From the NCBI GenBank assembly GCA_910890315.1, contig CAJVGD010000001.1, positions 930,001-994,000 on the forward strand: a stretch of 64,000 nucleotides of DNA. The letters run 5' to 3'. Positions within the stretch are counted from its first letter, which is position 1; the number at the start of each line of letters is the position of its first letter. The notes under the pieces were generated by a model, which saw only the letters and a list, made by a program, of their open reading frames with translations, had not been told where the DNA came from and ran no database searches. The translations under genes were made by a program, and so were the position numbers. Source of the DNA: Serendipita indica DSM 11827 (taxonomy: Eukaryota; Basidiomycota; Agaricomycetes; Sebacinales; Serendipitaceae). Below, piece by piece: positions 1-13,543 of the stretch.

Positions 1-2112
1 ACCGGACTACACCCGAGCCTGGCGTCCCCCGCCAAGAGCTTATCGAGCTCTCGGACGAACAAGAGCATGTAGTACGTCAGTGTGAGGCCGGACACTCCAT
101 CTTCTTCACCGGTTCTGCTGGTATGTCGTCGGCCCGGCTTCCTGAATGGGTGGCCCCATAGTTGATCTACGGATATAGGAACCGGTAAATCGGTTACGTT
201 GAAAGAGGTCATCCGACGCCTTAGGCGCATGTACAGCTCTGGAAGCGTCTTTGTCACCGCTAGCACGGGTGAGTCGCTCTCAAATTCGCATTTAAGGCGT
301 TCGGTCCGTATAACCTCTACACAGGAATCGCGGCTATCAATGTGGGTGGTACGACGCTTCATTCATACGCAGGTGCGGCACGAGCTTCCGTCTGCACCCG
401 ACGTGATTCTCAACCTTTTCACAACCCCCTCCGATGATCTAGGGATTGGCCTCGGGAAAGAACCAGCCGAAGTGTTAATCAAAAACATCCGGAAAGGGAC
501 AAAAGCAAAGGGGAGATGGTGGGCGACAAGAGTTCTCGTCATTGACGAAAGTCGGTCCGATATGTGGCCCTGAATGAGCCATGCTGACAGGTTTCTTGCA
601 GTTTCCATGGTGGACGGGAATCTCTTTGACAAGCTCGAACAGATTTCTCGTGCTATCAGGGGGAACAACGAACCCTTTGGGGGGATACAACTCGTCATCT
701 GTGGCGATTTCTTCCAGCTGCCTCCTGTTTCCAAGGCGCCTTCTGCGGGACAACGGGATACGACAAAGTTTGCGTTCGAAGCCGAATCGTGGTCCAGATG
801 CGTCAAGCAAATGATCACCTTGCGCACAGTCTTTAGACAAAGAGACAACGGTCCGTCTTTTCACATCCTTCAAACCAAGCATGCCTTCTCATCTCTTCAG
901 AGCTCATCGAAATGCTCGATATGATGCGCATGGGGCAAGTGGACGCGATTGGCCTATGGTATTTTCGAAAGCTCGATCGAGAAGTCGAATACGACGACGG
1001 TATCGAACCGACAGAGCTCTTTCCTCTTCGAGCTCAGGTCGAAGGTGCCAACAATGCACGACTAAATGCTTTACCAGGCGAGGAACTTCGCTTTATTGCC
1101 ATGGACTATGCCTTTCACGACATGTACGGGAAATCCATCAAACCAGAAGCAGCATCCAAGCTCCTGGATGATACACTTGCTCCACGCGTCCTCACGCTTC
1201 GCGTTGGGGCACAAGTCATGCTCATCAAAGTCGTGCCTCATTCTCAACGGATCTAGACGCATGACTGACGTACAGTAGAACATCCCTGAAACCAAGTTGG
1301 TCAACGGCTCCATCGGGACCATTGTCTCCTTTGAGACGACCGAAGGGGCGTACTATCATGGTATCTCTGCAGCAGGAGACGACAACTCCACTCGCCGTGA
1401 AGCCTCTCAACTCGATGACGCCAACACTGACGACTCTGGAGGAGACCTAGAGAGAAACCCCTCGTCATATACATTACCCCGTTGGCCAATGGTCAAGTTT
1501 ATCACTGGTGAAGTCAGGATTATGCCACCGATGCCCTTTGAAGTTGTAAACGCGCATGGAAATTCAGAAGCTATGCGGCAACAGGTACATTCTCCCCGCT
1601 CTTTCTCACCGCCCTAATTTTTGGGTTGACAACCTCGCCCGGCCAGGTGCCGCTCATCCTTGCATGGGCGCTCTCCATCCACAAGTCCCAAGGACAAACG
1701 CTCGAGCGTGTCAAAGTGGATCTGAACGGCATATTCGAAAAAGGTCAAGGTGAGGCGCTTATTGGCTGGTCTGCTGGGAAAAGACGGAGAGAGGATGGCT
1801 GAATTTGGCATAGCCTACGTTGCAGTCTCTCGCGCTACCAGCTTTGCTGGTCTTCAAGTGAAAAACTTTAGTCAGGATAAGTGAGTGGCTGCCCCGCCTC
1901 CCCGAGAACCCGTCGCCTCGTGGAGTCTCCCAAATTGGGAGGGGGGGCTTCGAGTTTGGAAGAGGATGACTGAATCATTTCTCAGGGTAATGGCCCATCC
2001 GCGAGTCGTGGCATGGGCTCAATCGATTGAGAAGAAGCCCCAGCCAGTAGCCGAAGACGAGATGGAGATGACTTCGGACGAAGAAGGATACTGGAACGAA
2101 GCCCGCGATTAA
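1..2112 (+). CDS. PIF1: PIF1-family 5'-3' DNA helicase (5' end outside window)
   Basis: This is an ATP-dependent superfamily 1B helicase that acts in nuclear and mitochondrial genome maintenance (telomeres, G-quadruplexes, Okazaki fragments). The Walker A motif GSAGTGKS is split by an intron at 121-178, where GSAG is joined to GTGKS. It is followed by TTLHSYAG, the Walker B segment VLVIDEISMVD (joined across an intron near 553-600), [10 protein letters not shown], the 2B-region segment [20 protein letters not shown], and the late helicase motifs [16 protein letters not shown] and YVAVSRAT. The C-terminus is a short acidic tail ending in YWNEARD with the stop at 2112. About seven short introns interrupt the visible part. 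The window opens inside the gene, just before the conserved LSDEQEHVV segment, so the N-terminus is missing. No Rep domain or capture context suggests a Helitron helicase; it reads as the host PIF1. It converges on RMD5 with 220 bp between the stops. Confidence 0.93.
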
Positions 2113-2332
2113 TATTTTTTTTTGTTCTCCAAGATTTTTCTTGTCTTACGCTAAGAGTGGGGGTTAATGTTACATGGCGATAGCAAAGGGTCCTACATGA
2201 ACACAATAGAAATATCGAGATATCGTAGGGTTTGAAATAATATGCTTTTTGTGCACGCCTGAACCCGGTACAGCGGTCGAGTCGGCGCCCAGGCCTGCTA
2301 TGTCCGCGGGCTCAAATGGCCGCTCTCAAATG

Positions 2333-3777
2333 TCAGAAATAGAGGCGAACAGCCTGTCGAGCATCGCTTTCGCGTGGACAGTAGGGGCATTTTACCCGTC
2401 TAAGGCGGACATGTCAAAATTTTGCTGCACGTTCGGCGGAAACAAGAGGATACTAACGTGTGCACCTTGGTCAACTTTTGGAGACTCTCCCGAACGATGA
2501 CGTGTCCACACTGGAGCATCATCGGTGGATTGACGACCGTTGCCTGCTCTTTTGACACCGGACAGGTGAAAACGGAGTGGTAGTGGTTCTCCGGTGGCAA
2601 AGGAATTTCCACCTGTACTCGAAGGTTCAACAGGTACCCCAAAAGTCCCATATGAATACGTACCGGTATTTCCTCGGTGTGCGACCATTCGCCCTTGCGC
2701 TCCTTCATAATTTTCTTGCCTTTCTCTATACGGGGTAATGCGATCCCCCCGCCGATTATAGATACAACTTTGAGGGGGGCCTGATTGCTGACGTGCCGGC
2801 TTGCGCAATATTCTCGACTGAATGCGCCTTCGAGTCGGTTATGCACCTCTGGCGACGCGAGGTCCGGGTAGATTCGCGAGACAGAGTCCCCGAGCACTAG
2901 GCAGTTCATCAATTTCGGGACCTCTGATGGATAACGGGGCTCCAATGGCAAAAGATGCTGTTTCGCATACTCAAACGCCGGAGCGATATCCGTTGGGATT
3001 GGGGACTCTGAAAGGATACGGAGATATTGGGATCTGTGGAGGAGAAATTCGAGGTCTGAGCCTTGCGCTTCCAAAAAGCCCCTGTTGGCCTCAACCCAGC
3101 TGTACAGAGGACGTCAGGCTGGGTTTTCCCGGTCCCTGATAATATACGTACCTTAATGCGGGCTCAACATCATGGACACGCAGAGCTCCCACCACCTTGC
3201 GTAGCTCTGCAAACTTGGCAATTTCGGCCGAGTCGAGCTCGGTGGCGGTCTCCTGTAATGTGCGTTAGAAAGTGTGATTATGGTATCTAATGATGCATTC
3301 ATGACCTCTGCAAACACGTTGGCCGCCTGGAGAGCTCCCGTGCGGATGAGGTGCTGGCCAATAGTCCGCTTAATGGCTTCCACGGCATCGGTACTTTGAA
3401 AGAGTGGCTCATGCTCTGGTAACAAAACTGGTGTCTTCTGTGTACATTACCACTGCGTTAGGATTCGTCCAGTCAAAAGTGAGAAAACGGCAAACCTTGT
3501 CAATGAGCTTGCCAATCTTCGTCCCTGATGCGTGCGTCTCCTTCAGACGCTCGTCAATCTGCGCCTTTGATGCCTCTATATTTGCAAGGGCCGTCTGAAA
3601 CGTCTGCTGGATTGCCAAGGGCGGTACCTCTGGCTGATTCACGAGCCGGTCACGCTCGTCACGCAGGAATTGAGCCAAATCGGACAGTGTCTGGGCGATA
3701 GGAACCGTCTTCGTTTTGACCGCTTTGCCTGGATTCGGATTCGCGAGCTGCTCATAGCGCAAGAGTTCGCTCTCCAT
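2333..3777 (-). CDS. RMD5: RMD5/GID2-like subunit of the GID/CTLH E3 ubiquitin ligase
   Basis: This is the catalytic RING-like subunit of the GID/CTLH ubiquitin ligase, which in yeast degrades gluconeogenic enzymes. The ATG at 3775-3777 opens a coiled-coil N-terminus (MESELLRYEQLANP). It is followed by a LisH-like segment (IGQHLIRTGALQAANVF), a CTLH-type helical region (LRVHDVEPALRWVEANRGFL) and the degenerate RING, FTCPVSKEQATVVNPPMM then LQCGHVIVRESLQKLTK. The last exon is very short: a phase-2 intron (donor gttagt, acceptor ttag) joins LTKVHT to RVKCPYCPRES, and the protein ends ARQAVRLYF with the stop at 2333-2335. That final exon restores the second CPxC pair and the conserved C-terminus of the family. 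Length is about 400 aa, usual for the family. It diverges from the glucan synthase gene across 583 bp. Confidence 0.92.
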
Positions 3778-4360
3778 CTCGCAATGGTTATGGTTGCAGC
3801 CAAGTTTTCGTGACGTCGGGGGCAGTCAACATGATCTGAAGTTGCTCTCCTCTAGCCTTCCTTGCATTTTCCCTTATCCTCTTACTCTTCTCTGGGCACA
3901 TCAACATGCTCGAATCAGGGAAAACGACACGGCTTTGTTTTAGTTGCAGATTTCCCTTGAAATGTGTGTTAAATGCAATTCAAAGGGGATATTGGGCTCT
4001 CGTCTTGCTCGAAATGAGACGCAACAGGATTCGGCGAGGTCCAACTGCCCTCTTTCTCGTCTTTCGGAAGCATGGAAGAGCTCGAACAACTTCATTCTAG
4101 CAGCTCCTCTGTCGATTGCTGTGAGAAAGTGTCGCGGAGGGAGTGAATCCCCCTAGGTCCAAGAGTCCCTCCGTAGCAAATTGGGTATGCAATCCACGTC
4201 TCGAATGGCTCCAAATACTGACTATTGTTTCATCTGCAAGTGCTTGTTGCCGTCGATTTTAGTGGGAGAGCCAACTTGGTCCTCGCCACTTCTCGGTCTC
4301 GTCATTCACCAAAACCCGCTCGCCACGATACCACCAAATTAACACCACGTATACCTCCTA
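3778..4360. other. Intergenic region between RMD5 and AGS1 (divergent promoters)
   Basis: This 583-bp stretch separates two divergently transcribed genes and must hold both promoters. A pyrimidine-rich tract occupies roughly 3840-3895. Short open frames around 3906-4156 have no recognisable protein features and are taken as chance. No repeat or RNA gene was seen. Confidence 0.6.
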
Positions 4361-7300
4361 ATGTTGGAGTCTCCTTTACCCGCATTACTCGTCGTTTTCG
4401 CTCTGTTTGGGCTCACAACCATTGTTCACGAGCAGCCTGTCGTGTCTGCCCATGAATTCCGCGAAGATCTCGTGCCATGGAACCTGAACACAAACAAGGA
4501 TGCAGGAAAGAATGTTCTGCAGTATAGCACCAGCAGGCCAGAGGGAAACCACACGCCATCGCCTCGCAACTGGCGCGAGCTCCCAGTCTACACGATTCTC
4601 CTCGACAAGTTTGCGGATGGTGACCCTGTAAACAACGACTTTTTCAGCACCATGTTCGAGCACGACCAGAATGAGATCAACCTTCGTTTCGGTGGCGACA
4701 TTCGTGGCCTCCTCAACCACCTAGACTATATCCAAGGAATGGGTATACGCGTGATATACATCGCAGGAACGCCCTTTCTTAACATGCCGTGGCAGGCTGA
4801 CAGTGCGTCACGCAGTTCCATTCCAAGCCAGACTAACCTTTTGACAGGCTACTCTGCTCTCGATTTTTCGATTCTTGACCCTCACTGGGGTATAATCGAT
4901 GAATGGAGAGCGTTCATCGACGAGCTCCATAATCGTGGAATGTACTTTATGGCAGACTTCACCGTGGGCACCATGGGTGACTTTATCGGCTTCAAAGGGT
5001 ACGCATTGAAATTATTTTGATCTGAGAAATTGCTCAACTCCTTATAGACACCTCAATACGTCTACGCCCTTCAGCTTGGCAGAGTACGACGCCGTTTGGA
5101 AGAGACCAGCATATGCTCCATGGGGGATGGAGGAGTATCCCGACTTCAAGGTATGTGCCTCTTGGACGAGCAAATCGAGCTTACATTTCGATAGTTCAGC
5201 AACGAGCGAAACCAATCGTGCCAACTGCCTACATTCTGGACGGATGAAGGCATCATTGTCGATGTACCGTACGACGGGTGCTATGGATCCGAGTTTGATC
5301 AGTTTGGAGACATGGAGGCGTTTGGTGTTCACCCGGATTGGCAACGCCAGCTCTCCAAGTTTGCTTCCGTTCAGGACCGCCTTCGAGAATGGCAATCGCC
5401 CGTCATGGCCAAGATCAAGAAATTCTCATGTATGGTCATTGAAGCACTCGACATTGATGCCATTCGAATCGACAAGGCCACTCAAGTGACACTCGACGCA
5501 CTCGCAGAATGGACGACGGCGACGCATGCCTGTGCGAAAAGGTTTGGCAAGAACAACTTCTTCATTCCAGGTGAAGTCACTGGTGGCGATAGATTCGGCT
5601 CAATCTACCTCGGCCGTGGTCGCACCGTCACTCAGCGACCCCCTGGGTTCATTGCCGCATCCCAAGTCACGCCTGACCAGAGCCAGTTCTTCCTCCGCGA
5701 CAGGCAGCATATTGCACTCGACTCTGTCGCGTTCCACTACTCCATTTATCGCTCTCTGTGTCGTTTCCTTGGAATGGACGGCAATCTACAAGTGGCATAC
5801 GACGTGGACGTCAACTTTGTCACCGCATGGAACCAGATGTTTGTCAACAACGACTTTCTTAATAAGGAGACGGGCGCGGTGGATCCTCGCCACCTGTATG
5901 GCATCTCCAATTTTGACGTCTTCCGGTGGCCCGCGCTCCATAACGGCGTCGAGAAGAATATGCTGGGCCTCTTTGTTGCAACTCTCGTGATGCCAGGTAT
6001 CCCTCTGGTAAGTTTCCTTTTTTGTTTCACCCCGTCGATTTTTAACGATGTCAGTATTACTATGGAGAAGAGCAAGCATTCTACGTTCTAGACAACGGCG
6101 CGGCCAACTACATCTTTGGACGTCAGCCGATGGCATCCTCAAAGGCCTGGGAAAGACATGGATGCTATGTACTTGGATCCCAGCAGTATTTTGACTTTCC
6201 TCTCGACAAGGCCCTTCGAGGTTGCCACGACGCTTGGAATGGACTCGACCATTTCGATCCTACTGCCCCTCCACGACGGCTAATCTCGAGGTTCAATCAT
6301 CTACGCACAATTTATCCATCTCTCCAGGACGGTTTCAACCTCGTGCAGTGGGGAAACAAGACTCATTTCATCGAACTCCCTGGATCCAACCATACTCTGA
6401 CAGAGCTCGGTCTTTGGTATGTCAGTCGCTCAGCATTGCCGTCCGTACAAAATTTTACTGGACCATACGCCGACCAAGTCTACTTGTTATACACCAACGA
6501 GAACCAAACTCGCGACTACACATTTGACTGCAAGAGCGACGGATGGATCACGTCCCCTTACGTATCTGGCACCACAGTGCGCAACCTTTTCGCGCCTTTC
6601 GAGACATACACACTCCAAGATTCTCAGTCGTCGTACTTCAACGATAGCAATCCTCCATATCGAGGGTGCTTGCCAGCGATCACCATGGACCCATTCTCGT
6701 TTAAGGCACTCGTCCCACAAGACATGTGGGTGCCCCCTCGTCCTATGCTCACCCTTTTCGAGCCAGGACACGATGTACGTATCCTGAGTCGTGGTGCAAG
6801 CAACGACACGACAGTCAAAATCGCACTCGAATTCAATGTCGAGATGTCTTGCAATGGAGTATCCGCTGCCGTCTCTGTGGCGGCCTCTTCATCTGGAAGT
6901 GACCTCAGGCCACGGGTACAAGATGGCTCAGTCGACTGTCACATAGTTGGTGGCCAAAACACCACTTACCTCGCTGGAGACGTGTCCTCGACTTGGCGTT
7001 GGTCGGCTACACTTATTGATGTCCCAGATGGAATCATCGAGATTGTCGTTACGCGTCCCCCCAACAACGAGGGCTCTGACACGACACAGGCGATTGATCA
7101 TCTTATTTTCCGTAAAGGCTCGGCAGAAAATGTAATAGTGTTTCCAGATCATGACTACGCTCCCACCGGGGACGTGTTCAAGATTGAAGGAGGGGAGTAT
7201 GTCTTTACACATCGAGCAAAGGGAGCGGAGAAGTTCCGCTACTCCTGGAACTTTGGAAAAAATCATACTGTTTGGATGGACTATGAGGATGTTACGCATA

Positions 7301-10300
7301 TTCCCAAAACCGTCTTCGAGGACTGCCCAGATTGCTTTTGGGAAGGAGATCACATCATCGTTCAATGTGAGTTGGGTATTTTCAACAGGAACTCGTGCTC
7401 AACCCCATCTAGACTGGGCTAGCCTTGCAGCTTCGACGGCTCATATCGTCCATGCCGATCATGGCTATGATCTCCCGCGTCGAGTACCCCAATTCATCAT
7501 TCGGGGCCCTTACAATACCTGGGGCTACGATAAAGGAGTGCCTTCCAAAATGGAGCACAAGAAGGACGGGATATGGGAGCTCGAGGTAAAACCGTTGATA
7601 GTCTCGCAGCCGCGACTGACACACCTTTAGATCATGGCACAGTGGCCCAGCATTGTTCAAGCAAACGTCTTTTCATTTGATAACTACTTTTACGGAGACA
7701 CAGACGGGGATGGCGTGATGGAACGATTGCCGCCCAACACCGTCGCACCAAATTATCTCAACATGTCGATACCTCCAGCTCCGGTGTGTTTCAATTGATG
7801 TGAGAGATATTATTTGTTGACATGCGGAAAGCACCTCGCATGGGCATTGCGGATCAATGACAGGACTGGTCGATGGGAGATAGAGCCTCGCGGCCATGCC
7901 GTCGTTGGAGCCGTCATGTTTGTCTTGCTCCTTATTATTCCCCTCATCACGGCGATCGCATCAGTGGCTGCGTTTAGATGGGCTTTCTATGGCATCAAGC
8001 ACAACAAATGGGGGATGAAGCCAAAGGAGCACCACCCGTACCTGCCTATCCTGGGTCGAGACGGCTTTCCAAGTACAGCCAATCTTCAAGAAAAGTTCAA
8101 GGGTTGGATCAAACCCTCGCACGCGTCAGACATAATTGGCTGGCCAGAAAACCCACAAAAGAGGCGTAAAGTCTTGATCGCTACATTGGAATACGAGATC
8201 ATCGACTGGAAGCTCAAGGTCAAGATTGGAGGACTAGGCGTAATGTCGAGTTTGATGGGCAAAGCTATGAACGATGTGGACCTGGTATGGGTGGTTCCAA
8301 AGGTCAAGGACCTGGAGTACCCAGCCGGAGATCCAGCGGAGCCAATCGAGGTCGTCATCTTTGGCGAGACCTATCTTATCGAGGTGGAAACACATACCTT
8401 GGATAACATTACCTACGTGATTCTAGAGAGTCCAGTTTTTCGAGCGCAGACCAAGGCGGACCCGTACCCTGCACGCATGGACGACTTGAGCTCGGCAATC
8501 TTTTATTCGACATGGAACCAAGCAATTGCGGAGACAATTAGGAGATTCCCGCTGATCGATATATATCACATTAACGATTACCATGGCGCACTTGCTCCCA
8601 TTTATCTCCTCCCCAAAATCATCCCCGTTTGCCTTTCCTTACACAATGCCGAGTTTCAAGGCCTGTGGCCTCTGCGAACCAAGGAGGAGATGAAGGAAGT
8701 GTGTTCAGCTTTCAACATTCCAAAGGAACATTGCACAAAATATGTCCAGTTTGGCAACACTTTCAACCTCCTGCACGCCGCCGCCTCGTTCATCAGCGTT
8801 CATCAGAAGAGCATTGGTGTGGCGGGGGTTTCCGACAAGTATGGAAAGCGCAGTTGGGCACGATATCCTGCGCTGTGGACGCTGAAGCACGTCGATTCCC
8901 TGCCAAATCCCGGTCAGTGACTTGTTCCAACAGCAGAGTATCTAGTAATGTTTGCCACTAGACCCGAGCGATATCGCTGCCCTAGAAGAAACGCCCATAG
9001 CGTTGGCTGATATCAAGGTTGATGAGAAAGCCGAAGCCGCTCGACCTGAGCTCAAAAGACAGGCACAGGAATGGGCGAAGATTAAACAGGATCCAGACGC
9101 TGATCTATTTGTGTTCGTCGGACGATGGTCTAAACAGAAGGGTGTGGACCTGATCGCGGATGTCATGCCATCCATGTGCGTTCAATCGCTGGCTTTCTAC
9201 ATATCTGACACCAACGATAGATTGGAAAAGAAGCCATCTGTCCAGCTCATCGCCGTCGGTCCGGTGATCGACTTATACGGTCGTTTTGCTGCAGAAAAAC
9301 TGGCTCGGCTGATGGAGATGTATCCTGAGAGGGTCTATTCGAAGCCAGAGTTTACCGCACTACCGCCTTATCTTTTCAGTGGGGCCGATTTTGCGTTGAT
9401 TCCTTCTCGGGACGAGCCCTTTGGTCTCGTAGCCGTAGAGTTTGGGAGGAAGGGTGCTCTCGGAGTTGGGAGTCGATTGGGTGGTCTTGGTCTAATGCCT
9501 GGATGGGTACGTGCTGAGTAGTGGCATGATATGGGGCACTCATTCTCAACAGTGGTTCTCGGTCGAATCGAGTTCCACGACACATATGCTATCGCAGCTG
9601 ACGAAGACAATCAAGCTGGCACTGGCCTCTAGTCAGGAAGAACGTGCCATCCTGCGTGCACGGTCAGCTGTACAGCGTTTCCCGGTCGTAGAATGGCGAC
9701 AAAAGATGGAGGATTTCCACAGCCGGAGCATTATCGAGAGTAGGAACCTGGCTGGTGCGAATGCCTGGCGCGAATCGGACTGTCAAGAGCCACTGCCTAA
9801 GCCAGAATTAGAGCCAGAAGACTGGACTCCTGAGCATCAAGACGATCCTTCACGACCGGACTGGGCTTCGAGCACCATTGGAAGTGCGCGTGGTTCGACA
9901 GGAGGTCATGAAAGCCTCGACCCTCCTTCGATTGGCTCCATTCGACATGTTCACTCTCAAAGCAGTGAAAGGTCCCCGCTGGCGTCGACACAATGCCTGG
10001 TTCCTCGTAGATTCGATAGTGGTTCGGCCAGCACGGATCACTCTGACAGCGAAGATAGCATCAGCCGCTCCAGGTCCCTTGACAATAGTGGAGTTGTTAC
10101 GCCTCCTGAAGCACAAATTGTTGGGCCTTACAGCGACTTCCTTGCCCGTGCCAACAAGCAAATCGCGCGAGAGCAGAAGCACCTTGGTGATCCGTTTCTA
10201 GAGAACACGAATGCGCTTCACAAGCCATTTGCTGGTCGTCATTCTCGGCTTTCTTCCGTCGAGTCCATCTCCAGTATTATGGAGGAGAAGAGCGACTCGC

Positions 10301-12190
10301 CTCTCAACCAGGCGATTGCATCGGTAAGTTAAGCATTCTATCCAAATCTGATTCATTTATTAAACCCGTCCTAGTTTACCGATCAAGATGGAGAAGTAGC
10401 TCAGGCATTCGTTGCAAAGCTTCAGGCCTTGTCGGCGGAAAACTCTAAAGGTGAACTCTCTATAGAGAGATTCCTCGTAAAGAGTGAGGAAGACTTCTTC
10501 AACAAGGTCAAGAAAGACAAGATGTCCAGTGCCGCCAGTATTCTCTCTTCAAGGCGAGAGTCTTTGTGGGGAGGCGTCACATCGCTGCACTATGACTCTC
10601 GCCCAGCCTGTGCGATACTTGTTTTTGTGTATGTAGGCGATAGCTCATGGTTTTCAGCGCCACTTGAACACGAGTTCGATAGGGCAAACTATACTGGACC
10701 GCTTCCGAACTCTTTGGGACCACCGATGATGACAGCTATGCAGCTCCGAATGGCGAGAGAGATCAAGGGATGGCCAGTCTATGCTATCATTTTAGCGCTT
10801 GGGCAAATGCTTGGGGCGACCAGCTTTCAAATCACGCTACTCTCTGGTCAGAACTATCAAGGCGATATGCAACTATACGTCCTCGGATGCGTCTTCTTTG
10901 TCGCTTCTCTCGTGTGGTACACTCTCTTTCGGCTCAAGCCATCCGTTTGGGTTCTCTCCTACCCATGGATCTTCTACGGCATGGCGTTTTTCCTCGTCGG
11001 AGTCCCGTCCATAACCGACTCGTTCTCTATGCTGACACATGATATGATCACGAGCATCGCTACTTGGTGCTATGCTGTCGCGTCGGCTGCGGCATTCCTG
11101 TTCTTTGGGCTAAACTTTGGGGAGGAGGCTGTAAGTCCATTCTCAACTGTCGAGCTATCAGAGCTCATCGGTCTATAGGGTGCTGCTACGGAGATTTGGA
11201 CCATGCGAGCGTGTATTGTACAAGGCTCTCAACAAATCTGGGTCACAGCGCTCTGGTATTGGGGTCACAAGCTGAACGGCGCGATGCCTGGCTCAAAGGC
11301 TCCGTGGTGGGTTGTGATACTCTTGTGGCCACTGTCGATTATGTGCTTTGCGTTCATGTGGTGCATTCGTGATGGACTTCCAGGTGGATAAGTAACTCTC
11401 CGTAAGGGGCAAGTCTGATCGCATTCTAGACTATTATCGTCAAACGCCACCCAAAGTCCCAAACTTTATGAAGACACTATTTAGGCGTAAGCTGGTCCTG
11501 TGGTTTCTGGCATCGGAGATTTTGCGAGACTATTGGCTCAGTGGACCATACGGGCGAAACTGGTCATTCCTTTGGAGTGCATTCGTGCCAACTTGGGCGA
11601 TTCTTCTCCTAGTTATCACATTCTTTGTCGGCGTATGGTGGCTTATGATGGTCATTCTTACACGGCTAACCAAGACTCACACCTGGTTTTTACCGGTCTT
11701 TGCGGTCGGCCTAGGAGCTCCCCGCTGGTGCCAAATGCTCTGGGGAACGTCGTCGCTTGCGCTGTATATTCCATGGGCAGGCAAGGCTGGACCGTATTTG
11801 GGGACATCACTATGGTTATGGTTGGGGGTGTTGGACGCGATCCAAGGAGTCGGATTGGGGATGATTCTTTTGCAGACCCTGTCTCGACTACACGTGTGTG
11901 CAACGTTGGCGCTCGCACAATTGTTGGGCTGCGTGTGCGTGATGGTGGCTCGCGCGACGGCGCCAAACCGAATCGGACCTGGTTCCGTGTTCCCTGACGC
12001 GTCCAAGTGGGATTTCTCAAAGGGGCTGGAGGGAAGTCCGATGGCATCTGGACCATTTTGGATCGCCATGTTGTGCCAGATCATCATCGTGGTGGGCTAC
12101 TTCTGGTTCTATCGCAAGGAACAGTTGTGTAAGTTTTCAACGGGCAGCTCTTCGAGCCGGAAGACTGACCCATTTGCAGCGCGCCCATAA
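4361..12190 (+). CDS. AGS1: Cell wall alpha-1,3-glucan synthase
   Basis: This plasma-membrane enzyme makes and exports cell-wall alpha-1,3-glucan; the fission yeast orthologue is Ags1/Mok1. The ATG at 4361 opens a signal peptide ([18 protein letters not shown]). An extracellular alpha-amylase-like domain follows, with the catalytic-loop segment [12 protein letters not shown] near 5450-5495. Next come a first membrane segment ([18 protein letters not shown], about 7895-7950) and a cytosolic glycogen-synthase-type GT5 domain with [33 protein letters not shown] and the donor-site region [22 protein letters not shown] Ser-rich linker leads to a C-terminal multi-spanning exporter region (about 10770-12170). 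The last intron joins RKEQL to SRP, with the stop at 12188-12190. Roughly 14 introns are present and the protein is about 2,350 aa, the family's usual size. All key motifs look intact. Confidence 0.97.
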
Positions 12191-12460
12191 GGTTTCGCGT
12201 GATCCACCTGTCATTTTGTTCTTGTGTCTTATTTCGCAGTAATCATACACCTAGTTCTCAGTGACACGTGAAAGAGTAACAGATAAAGCGGTCTTAAGAT
12301 TGCAAAGATTATACAGAGCTACAGGGATTTGTCGGCGCACTGATAGCAAAGGTCGTGCATAGTTGCTTGTCGAATGCGGTTCCGAAATACTAGTCCGTGT
12401 CGTTGTCGATTACTCGTCATTTCCCGGAGCCTGTGGACGAAAAAACGGGGGGTATTGGGC

Positions 12461-12936
12461 CTAGTACTTTAGGATAATGTACAAGGCGTGGATGATACCG
12501 GGACTATAAGGTATGTTAGTGAGTATGTCAAGGGACTGCGGGAAGCTCGTACATATATCCCAATATTGTCAAGAGGATCTATGGGGTTGTCAGAACAAGG
12601 TATAAAGGGAAAGGGAGATATGTTAAGGACGTACGTTGATGACGAGGTCACCACCACATCTATAGGAAGATTGTCAGATCTATTTTGAAGCGCGAGGGAG
12701 AGTGCAACAAGGATAGACGTACCCGCGCTCGAGGAAGACGCCGAGAGGCGGAAGGAGGATAGCGAGGATGATCTAAACCGAGTCAGAGTGTCAGTATCAT
12801 TGCTTGACGTCCATTTGTTGAGATATTTCCGTCTGAGCGCACAGGGCGACGACGAGAAGGCGTGGTACGATGACCGTATGGCTTATGAGGATGTGAAAGG
12901 ACAAACCTTGAAGATGTCTGAAGCGGTGAACGGCAT
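12461..12936 (-). CDS. PMP3: Plasma membrane proteolipid 3 (UPF0057/Pmp3 family)
   Basis: This is a tiny two-helix membrane protein that in yeast affects membrane potential and cation tolerance. It is pieced together from five exons: 12907-12936 (MPFTASDIFK), 12723-12772 (IILAILLPPLGVFLERG), then 25-nt, 26-nt and 43-nt exons giving CGGDLVIN, ILLTILGYI and PGIIHALYIILKY, with the stop at 12461-12463. The sum is 174 nt and 57 aa, exactly the family's size. Every junction has a GT...AG intron and keeps frame. The two hydrophobic helices and the LPPLGVFLERGC hairpin are diagnostic. Its promoter lies in 12937-13543. Confidence 0.95.
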
Positions 12937-13543
12937 GTTTGTCTGTCTAGCGTTTGCTTTGGTTGGCAAGTCGTGGGTGAGTCCAAGGTTGGAGGGCGCG
13001 TCATGGGCGGCTTTTGTAGGGTGGATCCTGCGCGCGCTCGAGTTCCGAGAACGCTACGTCATCGCCACCGGGGCCAGAATCTCCCAAGGAACCCAAGCCG
13101 GATTTTGCTAGGCGACTGCGAGCGCGGTTCAGGAATCTGTTTGATTTCTAAGGCATCAGGTGCCATAGGAAAGATACAAGGTTCAAATGCCCCTATTATC
13201 GTCCCAGCCAGGTATTCTCCCAGAGCTGTAGCGTGCGAATACACTATATTCTTGCAGTTGGGTGCGTCAAGCCTGCCGTCAGCCTCGTCATTGGAGTCCC
13301 AAGGCGTCCCCAACCGAGTCGGGCGGCAGATCCACAGTAAAGCCGAGACCATGATAAAGAGTATCCAGATGCAAATATACTCATTTTATTGGCATCTCCG
13401 CTCAACCGTTGGTAGTAGTGGGGGTTCAAGGAGACTCGACGAGCTTAGCCACCGTCGACGCTCAGCATATCTTTAGGTCGGGTAAAACGAATGGCACTCG
13501 AGTTAACATATTAATAAAGAGGCTTATGAATATCACATCTCCA
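12937..13543. other. Intergenic region upstream of PMP3
   Basis: This is about 600 bp between the PMP3 start and the stop of the next minus-strand gene. Overlapping frames on both strands (for example 12973-13476 plus and 13059-13352 minus) show no domain, signal peptide or consistent splice structure. The stretch probably holds the PMP3 promoter and the 3' UTR of the neighbour. Confidence 0.5.

Noticed and set aside
1-2112. PIF1 helicase as part of a Helitron
   Set aside because: No Rep/HUH domain, no Helitron end signals, and the gene has many host-type introns and a host-like C-terminus.
3906-4156. Two overlapping plus-strand frames before the glucan synthase gene
   Set aside because: Random-looking composition and no homology I recognise; likely leader or promoter sequence.
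13180-13200. A tRNA B-box-like string (ggttcaaatgc)
   Set aside because: It does not match the full B box and no matching A box or cloverleaf arms were found upstream.
12973-13476. Overlapping frames on both strands between PMP3 and paralog A
   Set aside because: No domains, no consistent splicing, and frames on opposite strands compete; treated as promoter sequence.
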